A DNA stretch of 64,000 bases from Cadophora sp. MPI-SDFR-AT-0126. Taxonomy: Eukaryota; Ascomycota; Leotiomycetes; Helotiales; Ploettnerulaceae. The notes below the pieces were generated by a model. The model had not been told where the DNA came from. It did no database searches and was given only the letters and a program-made list of their open reading frames with translations. Made by a program: the position numbers and the translations under genes. Shown here in pieces: positions 12,199 through 24,349 of this stretch (positions are counted from its first letter, which is position 1; every line of letters starts with the position of its first letter). The stretch is from positions 1,240,001 through 1,304,000 of the forward strand of contig JAGMVK010000012.1 in assembly GCA_020747065.1 (NCBI GenBank). The letters run 5' to 3'.

Positions 12199-13279
12199 AA
12201 TGCAACTCGAAAGGAGAATCCGACGGCTCACCTGCGATGACATGCCGTTTTGAACCTGAAAATGTGATGTAAGTCAAATGACAGGAGAGGAAAATGGAAG
12301 TTTGACATCTTGAAACCAAAAAAAAGTCAAGTTTCCTTGCACCTGAAAGGACTTGTTCATTAGAACCCATCAGCGCCTACTTCTGGTGATTTAAAGTCAT
12401 TGTGGTCAACTTACCTGCTTCATCTCTCTCACCAAGCTCGGCTGTGGTGAATCACAGCTAAAGTAGCATCACGAGAAACCAATTTGCTTAACACAAATGA
12501 ATTACTCATTCTTGGTCTCTAGTCAGAGTATTGAGAGGTGACGAGGTACGTCTTTCAGCTAATGCGATCGCTCGTTTTGGACGGAATGTGGTGCTTAGGA
12601 GAATCAGCTGTGCATATTATATCACAATGGCCACACTTCAACACAGCTGCTCATACAGGAAGTTCCACAGAGCTTATATCTGTCATCATACGTTTGGATC
12701 CTGTAGCACAACCCATTTCCATAGGATTTGGGGTTTCCTGCAGTGATTGGTGAGAAGAGAGTCCAGGGAGTGAGTGACGTACATAGGTGAAGGAAATTGC
12801 GGGATCGATGAGGTCTTATCCCTCGTGATTAACTACTGGCTTGTAGCTCCGTATAGATTTTGAAGCGCTTGAAAGTGTCGTGGGAATTTCTGGGTGGGCC
12901 ATACAAATAAATACATTGGCTGCACCGCCACAGCCATGAATAGCTCCACTTAAAATCACCAGCCACTCTCGCCCGTTCCTAGTGCGACCAGCGCAAGTAA
13001 ACAAACCCGACATTGTGAAAGTTGCACAATTGCGAAATTTTGCGCCTTCACAATTGCACGTTCCACAAATCTTTCCAATTGATAACTCGGTCACATTAAT
13101 ACTCATCCCTTTCTATACCGCGCAATTATTCCCCATTATCGAGCGCAGACCAATTTCTCCAACCAGCGCGTCGACGCGCATAGCGCATCCATCCCGAGTC
13201 CCAACCACCTCATTTCCCCGCCCTCGACATTCCAGAACCGCATTCACACACCTCACATTCTCACCCACATTTTGCGATA
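12199..13279. other. Intergenic region upstream of the CENP-A gene
   Basis: About 1.1 kb between the reductase stop and the CENP-A start. No protein family was recognised on either strand. The last 200 bases are pyrimidine-rich and probably carry the CENP-A promoter and leader. Confidence 0.4.
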
Positions 13280-14062
<783 letters not shown>

Positions 14063-14383
14063 GCGATTAAAGGGTGCGATGGGTATATGCTACAATTGAG
14101 CTGGGGTTCTACAAGGGGAACGGACGAGGATAGCTTTTTATTTTCTGTCTCATTATGGCGTTGTCGGAAGGTCGGATTGATACACTGCATTTTGGCTTGG
14201 ACATGGCTTTGTGAGGGCAAATCCATGGTTGTAAGAAGGCTAGGAAATAGCGTAGTATACCGCAGTACAATATCACGTAATGGCAAGTAAGAAGCCATCA
14301 ATTACATTACGGGCTTATCCAAAATTGTCTGTCATACAAATAACAGACGGTTCTTTCTCGCTAATCTTCCAAACAAAAGTCAT
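14063..14383. other. Convergent 3' region, CENP-A and HET gene
   Basis: About 320 bases between convergent stop codons. It should hold both 3' UTRs. No gene was seen. Confidence 0.4.
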
Positions 14384-16594
14384 TCATCCTATGCGAATCG
14401 TACGAATCGGTAGCTCTTCCAACCACTCCTTGAAAGCATGTCTGTTTTCCTCCTTATCATTTGTAGTGTAAGGATGCCGGGGATCCGAAAAGGAAACATC
14501 TTGAAAGTTGGAAATCATCCTTGGTTCCGATTTCACACCACGCAAGTCAAATACATCAGGCTTGAGGCAGATGCCAACTCTCTCCGCAAATTCGCTCCCT
14601 TCCTCAACCACAAGCACTGATACCTGCCAATCCATAGTATCGTCCTCTATATCAGGCGCGAAGACGATAGCCGTGAACCTTCTGCTTGCAAGTGGACCAT
14701 TCGAAAAGACGGCCTTGTCTCCGTCTCCTGGTGCAAATTCCAAGCAGACGGCTCGAGATTTACCTGCAATAAGTGCCATGTATGAAGATCGAGATCCAGC
14801 TTGGACTGGAACACTGAAGGAATCTTTGCGAATGATCTTGCAGGTAGATGTTTTTGCTGTGACGTGGATGAACTTCGGGTCGTGAAGTCGAATGAGGAAC
14901 CCTGGAAGGGATTGATGGGTTTTGGGAAAGGGCAGCAGAGAACCGTCGGAGGTCTCTACAGAGACTTCAACTCCGAAACCAGATAGCTCGGAACGGTGAT
15001 TGAACTCGAGATATCCTTCTGGTTTTCCGTTCCACCCTGCCCAGGTCCATGAAGGAAAACAAAGCCTGCGAAAGTCATCCTTCGGGAGAGAGTATCGATG
15101 AAACCAAAGAAGCCCTATCATGAACCCTTCCTCGGGGAGTCGTGATACGGTGGACACAATTGGGGAAGAGCTACCAGATATAAAATAGGGTGACATAATT
15201 GGAACACCCATTAGCTGATACACTGGATGCGTACTCTTTTCGAATGCTCGAAAAATACCTTGGATGGCGTTTAGCGCATCGGCTTGGTAAGTGAGCTGTC
15301 TTGCCGCGAAGTCGGAAACATAGAGCATTATTCTCCATGGGTAGTCTCCGATGGATTTCGTCGCGAAAGCACCTAGAGGAACTTCTACCCTGGCTTTACC
15401 CGAGCGTTTGTCGAGCATTTCATCAAGCGGTAGATGCAGTACTTCAGCGCAATGCATACCGTTGCATTCGAAGTATACTTGATCGTATGTAAAAATCAAC
15501 CTTCGTCTCGAGAGCAGCCCTTCCTGAAAAGTCCATCCTCGCTTTTTCCACACTGTTCCGGATAACGAGACAGTAGCAGTTACGAGAGACGATACCACTT
15601 TGTAATCTCCGAGTTGGCATGCTGGCTGCGGCCGTCGAAGCGTTCCATTGACCCCAGGAAGACCAATATCTGGATTATCGCCAGCCGCGGCGATAATGGT
15701 AAGGTGAGCACTGGCATATATCGTATCCATACGAGAAATTTGATCGTGCTTTTCGGATGAATCAGATTGGTCGATACAATATCTGTCCACCCATAAGTAG
15801 CGAAATCCTAGTATCAGGACGACTTCAATACTATCGGTCACGACCTTTGGGACGTCCTGAAGATTTGGATTCCCACCTATCCTGTCAGGGTAGTGTAAAT
15901 GACTTTGACCCCAAATATAGGATAGCGCGACATATCGACAAGATGGCGGCGCCATAACAACTGTTTTATTCATACAGTCTATGACTCGAAATGAGGGCAC
16001 CCCCGTGAGGTTTGTTGGGGAACAATCAACATGATGATTGGCTCCACAAAATCCAATCCAGTATCGTGTGATTTCCACGTCAAACTTCTCTCGATTGAGT
16101 ATTCGAAATCCAAAGTTGGATTTTGTGGGATGACTAGGCTGTCTTGTATCCACGAGTCCTAGGCTATGATGTCTATGGCGCATAGGCTCATAGCCGTGGA
16201 CGCCGATGGCATTGGTACCAAACAGTGAGCCTAAATTCAGTCCTGTGAACAGAATGTCGGTGGGTATGGCTCTCGCCTCAACTATTGGGGTCCTCGAATC
16301 TGGTGGCCAACAAACAGATGCGAAGAGCTGGCATAGAGGACAAGTCGACCCTCGTAGACTTTGAGCAGTCGTCCTGAATTCCACGACGAGATCTCCCGTC
16401 AGGGAGCGGTGATGGAGTTCCTTGCGAAATTTCTCCAGAACATTGACAGATGAGCATGTCGAACACAATGGCCCAGCATCAGGAGCAAGAGGCGGCGTGG
16501 AAAGTTCTTGCGCGGAAGATGCTTGAGCGGAAGATGCTTGCGCGGAACCAAAGAACCGGGAGAAGGATATCATCTGGCTTTTGATGGATTCCAT
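14384..16594 (-). CDS. HET domain protein (heterokaryon incompatibility type)
   Basis: HET domains act in self/non-self recognition and cell death between fungal strains; which HET proteins actually do so is known for few. This is one uninterrupted frame of 736 residues. The N-terminus carries a short repeat (SAQASSAQASSAQE) followed by a CSTCSS...CPLCQLF cysteine pair, common in this family. The HET domain spans roughly residues 220-330: YVALSYIWG, FRYLWVDRYCIDQ and IYASAHLTIIAAAGDNPDIG. The C-terminal half has the usual family features FPSWTWAGWNG and a GDYPWR-like Trp motif. No NACHT, WD or ankyrin repeats are fused. It stands alone with no recognisable HET partner beside it. Confidence 0.93.
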   Translation of the reverse strand: MESIKSQMISFSRFFGSAQASSAQASSAQELSTPPLAPDAGPLCSTCSSVNVLEKFRKELHHRSLTGDLVVEFRTTAQSLRGSTCPLCQLFASVCWPPDSRTPIVEARAIPTDILFTGLNLGSLFGTNAIGVHGYEPMRHRHHSLGLVDTRQPSHPTKSNFGFRILNREKFDVEITRYWIGFCGANHHVDCSPTNLTGVPSFRVIDCMNKTVVMAPPSCRYVALSYIWGQSHLHYPDRIGGNPNLQDVPKVVTDSIEVVLILGFRYLWVDRYCIDQSDSSEKHDQISRMDTIYASAHLTIIAAAGDNPDIGLPGVNGTLRRPQPACQLGDYKVVSSLVTATVSLSGTVWKKRGWTFQEGLLSRRRLIFTYDQVYFECNGMHCAEVLHLPLDEMLDKRSGKARVEVPLGAFATKSIGDYPWRIMLYVSDFAARQLTYQADALNAIQGIFRAFEKSTHPVYQLMGVPIMSPYFISGSSSPIVSTVSRLPEEGFMIGLLWFHRYSLPKDDFRRLCFPSWTWAGWNGKPEGYLEFNHRSELSGFGVEVSVETSDGSLLPFPKTHQSLPGFLIRLHDPKFIHVTAKTSTCKIIRKDSFSVPVQAGSRSSYMALIAGKSRAVCLEFAPGDGDKAVFSNGPLASRRFTAIVFAPDIEDDTMDWQVSVLVVEEGSEFAERVGICLKPDVFDLRGVKSEPRMISNFQDVSFSDPRHPYTTNDKEENRHAFKEWLEELPIRTIRIG

Positions 16595-17213
16595 GGCTGC
16601 AGTTTTCCCAAGATGTTTTCACGTAATGCGGACTAGAAAGACATAAAGTTCAAAGTACAGTACGAAAGAGACATAGATAGCGACGATATAACCAACAGTT
16701 CGGGATAAGAGAGCATAAAGTGTGTGGGGGAGAAACCTGCTTGGACTGGATACATAATGACATTCGAGTGAGGTTGCGAGGCGGTTGTGGTGTCCAGCTT
16801 TGGTCACCGACCTGCCGCTTCAGCAGTGGAACTTGTCTATCATCTAAGCCGCATACCATTGAACTTAGATCATAACTTTTAATGTCGCAGAAGGTGGCTG
16901 GAACTGAGCAGGTAAAGGATGTTCCGTAGACATCCGTAACTTGAACATAACCAGATTTTGAAAATGGAGAAATGAGTGAAATGTACTTTCGTACTTTCTC
17001 CGGACCCAAATGCCCAATTCAGCCCTTACCTAATGCGGCTAGATCATCGGTCATTTTACAGTAAACTCCAGAGCGACCCTGGCTCTGCGACCCCTCCAAT
17101 GCCCCTCGCCCGCATTCGGCCCTGCCAAAATTTTATTTTCTGAAGGGGGAAATTGTCATATTTATCCTCTCTAATCTCCCACCACGAGATCAACATTGAA
17201 AAGAACACAAACA
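16595..17213. promoter_or_regulatory. Intergenic region between divergent HET and ADE5,7 genes
   Basis: About 620 bases serving as the promoter region for two divergent genes. No gene was seen. A C-rich and AT-rich alternation just before 17214 is typical of a fungal leader. Confidence 0.4.
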
Positions 17214-19772
17214 ATGGATCCCATCCGCATTCTGCTGGTGGGTAATGGGGGTCGTGAGCATGCTCTTGCTTGGAAATTGAGCCAGTCGCCTCGCGTTGAG
17301 TCCATAATTGCTGCAAGTCAAAGTCAGCCCTAAAACTTCAGACAATTATTCATTGTGGTACAGGTTCCTGGAAACGGAGGCACTGCGACTTGCCCGAAGA
17401 CGACCAACGAGACCAGTGTCAAGGCAGACGATTACCCGGCACTTGTGGCCTTCGCGCAAAAAAATGGCATCAATCTTGTTGTGCCGGGGCCAGAAGCGCC
17501 CTTGGTAGACGGAATCGAAGGATACTTCCGTGCTGCTGGTATCCGATGCTATGGCCCTTCGAAACCTGCAGCACGAATGGAGGGAAGCAAGACATTTTCG
17601 AAGGACTTCATGAAGAGACACAACATTGCCACGGCCGCATACGAGAACTTCTCCGACTACGAATCCGCGAAGAAATACCTCGACAGTATCGATCACAATG
17701 TTGTATTAAAGGCAAGCGGTTTGGCTGCTGGAAAGGGTGTCATAATTCCTACAACTAAGGAGGAAGGACAAGCCGCTCTTAAAGAGATTATGCTAGACAA
17801 GGAATTCGGGTCTGCTGGAGACGAGGTAGTTATCGAGGAGTTTTTGGAAGGAGACGAGCTCAGTATTTTGAGTTTCAGCGATGGACACACTATTCGGTCA
17901 CTTCCTCCCGCCCAGGATCACAAGAGGATATTTGATGGAGATCAAGGCCCAAATACGGGCGGAATGGGATGCTACGCGCCTACGAAGATCGCATCGAAGG
18001 AATTAATCGCGGAAGTCGAGAAGACAATTTTGCAACCCACAATTGACGGCATGCGAAAGGAGCGATTCAAATTCGTTGGAACATTATTCACTGGACTCAT
18101 GATCACCAAGAATGGACCAAAAGTGTTGGAGTACAATGTCCGATTCGGGGATCCTGAAACTCAGACTCTGTTGCCCTTAATGAGCAAAGATACCGACTTG
18201 GCAGAGATTATGATAGCTTGTGTGGATGGAGATTTGGATGCTATAGATGTGAAAGTTGATGACAAGTTCAGTGCTACAGTTGTGGTAGCTGCTGGTGGAT
18301 ATCCAGGATCGTACGCAAAAGGCACTCCGATGACTGTTGGTAACCCACCTGCCGACACTAACATTTTCCACGCCGGTACAATCATAAAGGACAACCAACT
18401 TCAAAGCTCTGGTGGACGAGTTATCGCTGCTCAAGCTGTTGCTGAGACCTTGGAACAGGCTGTCAAGAACGCCTACACTGGTAAGTGACTTCTGAGTTCA
18501 TGTATATCTCCAAATATTCAAATTCAAATTCTCACCAAACATCTAATAAAACTTGGAACATTTAAAGCTGACAAGGTCAGGGGTCGACTCTATCGAATTC
18601 GACAAGATGTTTTACCGAAAAGATATTGCTCATAGGGCATTCAAGCCAACAGCTGCCACCCGGGAGGCACTAACATATGCTTCCGCGGGGGTCAGTATTG
18701 AAGGTGGAAACCAGTTTGTGGAGCGAATCAAGGCTGTAAGTCAAGTTTCTTCTGATCATCGTTGTGCTAACCTGACATTCTTTCCAAGGCTGTTGCGTCT
18801 ACCAAGAGGCCAGGGGCAGATGCTGAGATCGGAGGATTCGGCGGTGAAGTCGATTTGGACAAAGCCGGATATGCTGGTGCTCCAGTCTTGGTTGGAGCGA
18901 TCGATGGAGTCGGAACCAAGCTTATGATCGCACAAGCTATGCACAAGCACGATACAGTCGGTATCGATCTCGTCGCCATGAATGTCAATGATCTCGTTGT
19001 GCAAGGTGCCGAGCCTCTCATGTTCCTTGATTACTATGGCTGTAGCAAACTCAACGCTGAGCATGCCGCCGCCTTCGTCGAAGGCGTAGCAGAAGGCTGC
19101 AGACAGTCAAATTGTGCCCTTGTCGGCGGAGAGACCGCTGAGATGCCTGGTATGTACAAGGAGGAAGACTACGACGCGGCTGGTGCTGCCATTGGAACCA
19201 TGCGCAAGGAACTCGCTCTACCGCTGAAACAAGACATGATCGAAGGCGATATCCTTCTCGGTCTGGCTTCTAACGGTCTGCACTCCAACGGCTTCTCTCT
19301 CATCCGCAAAATCGTCGCCAGAGCCAACCTTTCCTACGACGAGCCTGCTCCTTGGGATCCTTCCACCTCTGCCGGTCTCAGTCTACTGACTCCAACACGT
19401 ATCTATGTCCTTCCTCTACTGGAAATAATCAAGAAGCGCCTCACCAAAGGTCTCTCGCACATCACCGGTGGTGGCTTAACCGAGAACATCCCACGTATGC
19501 TCCCAAATCACCTCGCAGCCGAAGTCGACGTTTCAAAATGGGAACTGCCAGCAGTTTTCAAGTGGTTGAAGGAGGAAGGGAACGTGTCAGCAGCTGAGAT
19601 GGGACGGACTTTCAATACTGGCGTTGGCATGGTTGCTGTGGTTAGTAAGGAGAACGCGGATACTGTCGTGAAGGACTTGGAAGCGGCTGGTGAGAAAGTG
19701 TATACGATCGGACGTCTTGTGAAGAGAGATGGTGAGGGATGTGTGCTGAAGGATGTGGAGTCGTGGGCTTAG
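17214..19772 (+). CDS. ADE5,7: Bifunctional GAR synthetase / AIR synthetase (purine biosynthesis)
   Basis: Catalyses steps 2 and 5 of de novo purine synthesis in the cytosol (phosphoribosylamine plus glycine to GAR; FGAM to AIR). Exons 17214..17312, 17364..18480, 18581..18735, 18789..19772 give 784 residues, the fungal length without a GART domain. GARS part: LLVGNGGREHALAW at the start, VPGNGGTA, ATP-grasp LKASGLAAGKGV and NTGGMGCYAP. AIRS part: MFYRKDIAHRAF, GAIDGVGTKLMIA and CALVGGETAEMPGMY. The first intron starts with GCAAGT: cutting there gives the conserved VESIIA-VPGNGG junction in phase, whereas the nearest in-phase GT donor (17295) would delete six conserved residues. The other two introns are canonical (GTAAGT). 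Confidence 0.96.
17313..17363 (+). other. GC-AG intron in ADE5,7
   Basis: 51-base intron with donor GCAAGT, a CTAAAAC branch-like word and acceptor ACAG. It is phase 0 and restores family sequence at the junction. GT donors nearby are out of phase, or lose conserved residues. Confidence 0.8.
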
Positions 19773-20061
19773 TGCTGGATGATCTGGCTGGTTAGTGGAA
19801 AGGGTGTGTTGGCGTTAGGGAGATACCAAAAGTCGTGCATTTGGTGGGGGTCCCTTGGTACATATATTGGTCTGTCTTCAGTATATAAAACATTGAAGTG
19901 CACTCTAGAAATTCGTCAAAAATATTATTGTTTGTCTCATCTTTTTCAAGGACGGCTGTTTGAATTTCTAAGACTAGCTCCGGCTCCAGGACGTGTAGCT
20001 AATATTCCCGAAACTCTGCGTCAAATTCTAAAGGAAGACGTGACTTTGTGTGCCTTTCCCC

Positions 20062-22396
20062 TCAGATGAGGCCCCACAAGTGCCCCGAAATCTCATCCAT
20101 CTCCCAGCCCTGTACACCCAGGTTACCCACCACAGCTTCTGACTGCATAGTCTGAGCCGCGCTCGTTGAACCAAAAGCATTGTACAGATCCATGAGATCA
20201 TTACTCATATCAAAGACATCAGGTATCGAAGCAGAAAAGCTCGAGTCATCCGGCCAAAGGTTTTGCGCATCGTAGCCTTGGTCTCCATTTTGTGGTTGTC
20301 GTTGCTGCTGTTTCCATGAGGCAGAGCTCTGAGTTGCCGTTGTCGTCGTCCTCGCCATACCATTTGTGACCTGCCCGGAATCTGTATCTCCTTGCCGACC
20401 GAGTGATTTGACAATAGGCAAAAGCCCGCGAATACTCTTCCACAGCCGCCGACTGAGCGAGCTATGTCGAGAGAATCCTTTGACAAGCTCCACGGCTGAC
20501 ACGAACGAGTCTCTACACGTCTCCGCAAACACGCCTGGTGCATGGCAAACGACGAGAAGCATGATAGCAAGCGCGTTCAACAAGTAAAAATTGTAGATCG
20601 CTTGTTGGCGTGCGTATATGTCGCTCGTTCCATTGAAATGGACCAGGACGTCAATACTGTCTCGAGCGATATCGACGACTAGACGTGCACTCTGCATATC
20701 CGCTCTCACGCTCTCGGGATTCAGAACATGGTGTCGATGGATGAGCAGACGCATGTAGTTGCCTCGTAAGTAACATAGTGTCCTGAGACGGTGCAGGACC
20801 CTAGGCTGTGTTCCCGGCGCGAGACCTAGACGCGGATGGCGGAATTGTATATCTTCCGGAATCGAAAGCAGCCAATTCTGCGTGAGGTATCCCAGGTGAT
20901 CCTCCTTATCCTTCGGTATCCACTGATTCGGGGAACCATACGGAGGCAGCGCTTCCCAGACCCTGGAGCACAGTCTTGCATATGTGACCATGCACTTGAA
21001 GTACGGGTGCCCGTCGTCGGGTTCGGGAAGTTCGGCATCGATGTCCCGGTCATCGAGCGCGAATGAGAGGCTGGTGCGGAAACTCCAGCGACGGTCGAGC
21101 TCGTACACGACCCAGAAGACTTGGACGGCAAATTTACGAGCGGATTCGTCTTTGAAGTGTGTGAATAGGCTCTTCTTGCGATGGAGGCCCATTTCTAGAC
21201 ACTGACGTGCGGCCCGGCCGATGGCGCGCCAGCAGAAGAGGTCTTCTTCGATGTGGCAGAAGTAGATGCTCTGTAAGCAGTTAGCAGCTTCTCTTTACGG
21301 CCGCGGAATTCCCAATCAGAAGGTTGTGCCTGGCCTTACCAGCATGGTCATTATTTGGACATCTTTCAGCTCGACTTCAGAAGTACTGAATATGACGCCA
21401 ACATCCTGCTCCACCGCGGCAATCAACCTGGTACAGACTTCGGTTTTCCCTTGAGGCTCTGTGGTGAGTGCTGTTGCTACAAGTATCCTGAGAATATGTA
21501 CATCTCTGCTGTCGATATCCGGTACAGTGAGATCCACGCGACTGGGATGTCTAGCCAGCTCTAAGATGTGTGGGAGTTGGAGTGCTAACTTCTCCATATC
21601 AAGGATTGGGTTGCAACTGATTGCTTCCTCGTGATACACGCTGATGAAGTGTCTAATTTCAGCATCAGCGAAGCTGAGGAGGCAGTCTGACTCCGAGCAT
21701 AGCATTGGCTGAGTAGTATCTGGTGACGGCCCTGGAGTTGGCTCTCGTGAGGAAGTATTTGATGACTGGGTCGTAGGCAATTGCTCATCTGTCGTGATAC
21801 CCATACGGCTGAGCGCCGTCTGAGCAATGTCAAAGCTAAAAGCAGATCGCGTTGGCCCGACAAACTGGGGCTGACTAGGTTTTCCGCTCCCGGGGAGAAG
21901 AGTCCTACTTTGTGTTCGAGATGGCTGAGCTGGAGTGAGTTCCAAGCGAGACTCCACCGTTTTCGTCAGCGCGTTCAATTGTTGACGCAGTGATGCAATT
22001 TCGTCGCTCAGCTGCTCATATCGTCTACATATATTCAGCTACCAGTCGACTTTCATCTCATGATTGTTTTCACCTGTCACTAGAGACCTCTTGGTTCTCT
22101 TTCGGTCTATCTTTCTGTTTCATCGTCTGTACAGTAGTGTGAATGATGCACGGAATTTTTATGTCTGCGCAGCGCTGGCAGGTTATGCCATCGTCATCTC
22201 GTATACACTTAACTTTACACCTCTTGCACTCATTGCTGATCTCATTTAGCGACTCTGCTTGAAATGGTTGGTAGCAAACTTACCACGCGGCAGAAGCGTA
22301 TTTCGCCCGCTTTCGGCTCGTCTTTGATACTTCTTCCACGGGGCGCTTTTTTAAAGCATCAGAGAAAGCTGTGTGGCTAGGGAGTCGTTCATCCAT
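20062..22396 (-). CDS. Zn2Cys6 transcription factor with fungal-specific TF domain
   Basis: Probable nuclear regulator. Exons (minus strand): 22284..22396, 22074..22235, 21340..22024, 20062..21270, giving 722 residues. The zinc cluster is split by the first intron (donor GTAAGT, acceptor ATCAG) and reads CNEC-KRCKVK-C-8-CQRC-6-C, a complete CX2CX6CX8CX2CX6C pattern preceded by basic residues. A short linker and a heptad-like stretch (YEQLSDEIASLRQQL) suggest dimerisation. The middle homology region follows, with IYFCHIEEDLFCWRAIG and ARQCLEMGLHRK, typical of PF04082. The C-terminus is Gln/Ser-rich and acidic, a possible activation region. It lies next to the aldolase-permease pair, so it may regulate them; this is inferred from position. 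Confidence 0.92.
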
Positions 22397-22792
22397 GGCG
22401 GTGCGGTTGACAGACAAATGTATTCGAGGCGACACGCAGCATGTGAGGTTGATGAAGCGGGGTTTCGTTTCAAGATCTGGCCCGAGCTCTGCTGGCCTCG
22501 GCTATTATTCCGTTTAGGGAAGCTAAAGGAGGCGCAATAACAACATTGCTTTACAAAAACTCTGTGCGGTCCAATTCCGGAGAATGTTACTGAGTAATGG
22601 TTGCAGTACGGAAGAAATCTTAGACATGATCTCATTCAAGAACTTGCGTCCTTCACCACGGACGGATGCACTGCGGCATATACGGCATGCATGGACAACC
22701 CTCAGAACAGCTTTGAGGGATGACCGGGTTTGCGTAGTTGTGAACAGTGAAATTTTTATACGATATGATCTGATTCAACTGCGTGACTATAT
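22397..22792. other. Intergenic region, regulator 5' side and aldolase 3' side
   Basis: About 400 bases upstream of the Zn2Cys6 gene and downstream of the aldolase gene, both on the minus strand. Presumed promoter of the regulator. No gene was seen. Confidence 0.4.
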
Positions 22793-23779
22793 CTAAACAG
22801 CAGTTGTTCCTCTACCTAGCAGTGACCGCTCACCAAACTCACGCTCTGCTACTTGAAACAATGGCAAGCCCTGGAAGTATCCATTACCTTTCGTACCAAC
22901 AGCCTCCCAGGTTACTTTTGCTTCCTCTTCCCCAATAGTCACAAGTGGCACACCCCGGCCAGATGCCGCCGCATCAGCAATTAGCTGAATCTGACAACAC
23001 TTCTCGAACAAAACAAACCATGCGACGGTTGCCTCAATAGTTGGGCCAACAGTCAGGATTCCATGGTTTCCCAGCAGCGCCGCCTTTTTGTTCCCGAGAC
23101 ACTTCACGATAGCTTTACCCTCTTCGGGCGCTAGTACCAGACCTGCAAAGCTAGAATACAGTACGTGATCGTTATAGAAGACACAGAAATCCTGGGTCAA
23201 CATATCAAGACTACGACCAGTTGCGCACATAGCCCGGCCGTACAAGCTGTGAGAATGGGCTGCGCAGAGAACATCAGGCCGGGCTTTATGGATTTCTGCG
23301 TGGATCGCATATGCGGCTGGCATTCTATTAGTATGTCTCCTCAAAAGTGGATATATTCTGGAAGAGTCACCATAATTCAACCTCTTATTCTTCCCACCTT
23401 CCACCACTTTTCCGTCATGATCTACACGGATCAAGTCCTCGTCCCGAATCAGACTGAAATGTGTGCCAAACGGATTAACCCAAAAACTGGTGGGGTCCAC
23501 AGGATCTCGAAGTGTGATATGACCCGCAACACCTTCAGCAAGCCCGAATTGCGCGAACACTCTGAAAGCAATGGCGAGACGGTGTTTCAAGTACGCACGT
23601 TCTTCATAGGGATCCGAGAACGTCGGTGGGTTTTCGGCTTCTTCGTCCACGTAGGCAAGTGAAGGGTGGCCAGATGTGTACTCAGGCTGCAAATGTTTCT
23701 GAGTTGCAGCTGGAGTAGATTGGGTGATAGAGCAGTCTGATGCGACCGCTGAGTCTTCAATGATAGCAGTAGGCGACAT
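22793..23779 (-). CDS. Class II aldolase/adducin domain protein
   Basis: Metal-dependent aldolase or epimerase-like fold; the substrate is unknown in the fungal branch. Start ATG at 23779 is preferred over 23890, because a TATA-like element lies between them. The product is up to 328 residues in one frame. Metal-site histidines are visible in HAEIHKARPD...AAHSHSLYG and in LLGNHGILTVG. FRVFAQFGLAEGVAGHITLRDP and FWVNPFGTHFSLI are typical of the family. A 19-codon stretch at 23325..23381 has no place in the family alignment and sits between GGKNKR and MPAAYAIH. It begins GTTGAA, ends TACTAATAG, is a multiple of three and has no stop, so it may be an intron that also reads through. The gene is divergent from an MFS permease. 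Confidence 0.9.
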   Translation of the reverse strand: MSPTAIIEDSAVASDCSITQSTPAATQKHLQPEYTSGHPSLAYVDEEAENPPTFSDPYEERAYLKHRLAIAFRVFAQFGLAEGVAGHITLRDPVDPTSFWVNPFGTHFSLIRDEDLIRVDHDGKVVEGGKNKRLNYGDSSRIYPLLRRHTNRMPAAYAIHAEIHKARPDVLCAAHSHSLYGRAMCATGRSLDMLTQDFCVFYNDHVLYSSFAGLVLAPEEGKAIVKCLGNKKAALLGNHGILTVGPTIEATVAWFVLFEKCCQIQLIADAAASGRGVPLVTIGEEEAKVTWEAVGTKGNGYFQGLPLFQVAEREFGERSLLGRGTTAV

Positions 23780-24349
23780 GGTAGGGGTGTGTGTGTGGGG
23801 CTCTGAGTCAAAGGAAGTATGGAGCAAGCCTGGACGGTCAATAATACCGTTTTGGAATTCGAAGAACCCCTCCTTATAGCGTTTATGCAAGTCAACGGAA
23901 CAGTCGGAAAGTTACGCGGAAAACATGGAAACATTTAGTGGCTTGAATAAATTCCGCAGATGGATATACAGGGGTAATAGGGAGGATCTGCTTGTAAACC
24001 TTTCCGAGCACGTGCGCGGAACCGGAAACGAAACCGGAATACTGGCCTCTCACAACGCAGTGCAAAATCTTTATCCCCTTCTAATAATGTTGTACTTATG
24101 CCATTGCATTTTGGTGGTCTTGGCCCGGATGGTCCACGCGGCAAGTGGACCCTACTTTGATGCGCAGTTCGACATACTGTGCCCACTCAGCACTCCCCAC
24201 TGCGGCATCCTTCCCCAGTGCCGTGCCCCATGGGGTCAGGGGATCTCCTTCAATGAAAGGCGTGCATATATAACCCCGACTGCATCGCCTGCTTGAAATC
24301 CATCTTCAGATTTTGTGTCTATCGTCAGTTGTTTTGTATACCAGCCACA
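23780..24349. promoter_or_regulatory. Divergent promoter, aldolase and MFS permease
   Basis: 570 bases shared by two divergent genes. TATA-like elements lie on both sides: minus-strand CTATAAGG near 23873..23880 for the aldolase and ATATATAA near 24266..24273 for the permease. CGG triplets of the kind bound by Zn2Cys6 factors are concentrated here: CGG-N6-CGG at 23896..23907, CGG-N3-CGG at 24017..24025 and the inverted pair CGG-N8-CCG at 24023..24036. A CCCCATGGGG palindrome lies at 24226..24235. Binding is inferred, not shown. Confidence 0.55.

Noticed and set aside
12816..13106. 96-codon minus-strand frame upstream of CENP-A
   Set aside because: Cys-rich chance frame with no motif spacing of a known zinc domain and no splice partners.
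17295..17363. Canonical GT-AG reading of ADE5,7 intron 1 from GTTGAG
   Set aside because: In phase, but it deletes the conserved VESIIA strand before PGNGGTA; the GCAAGT donor fits the family better.
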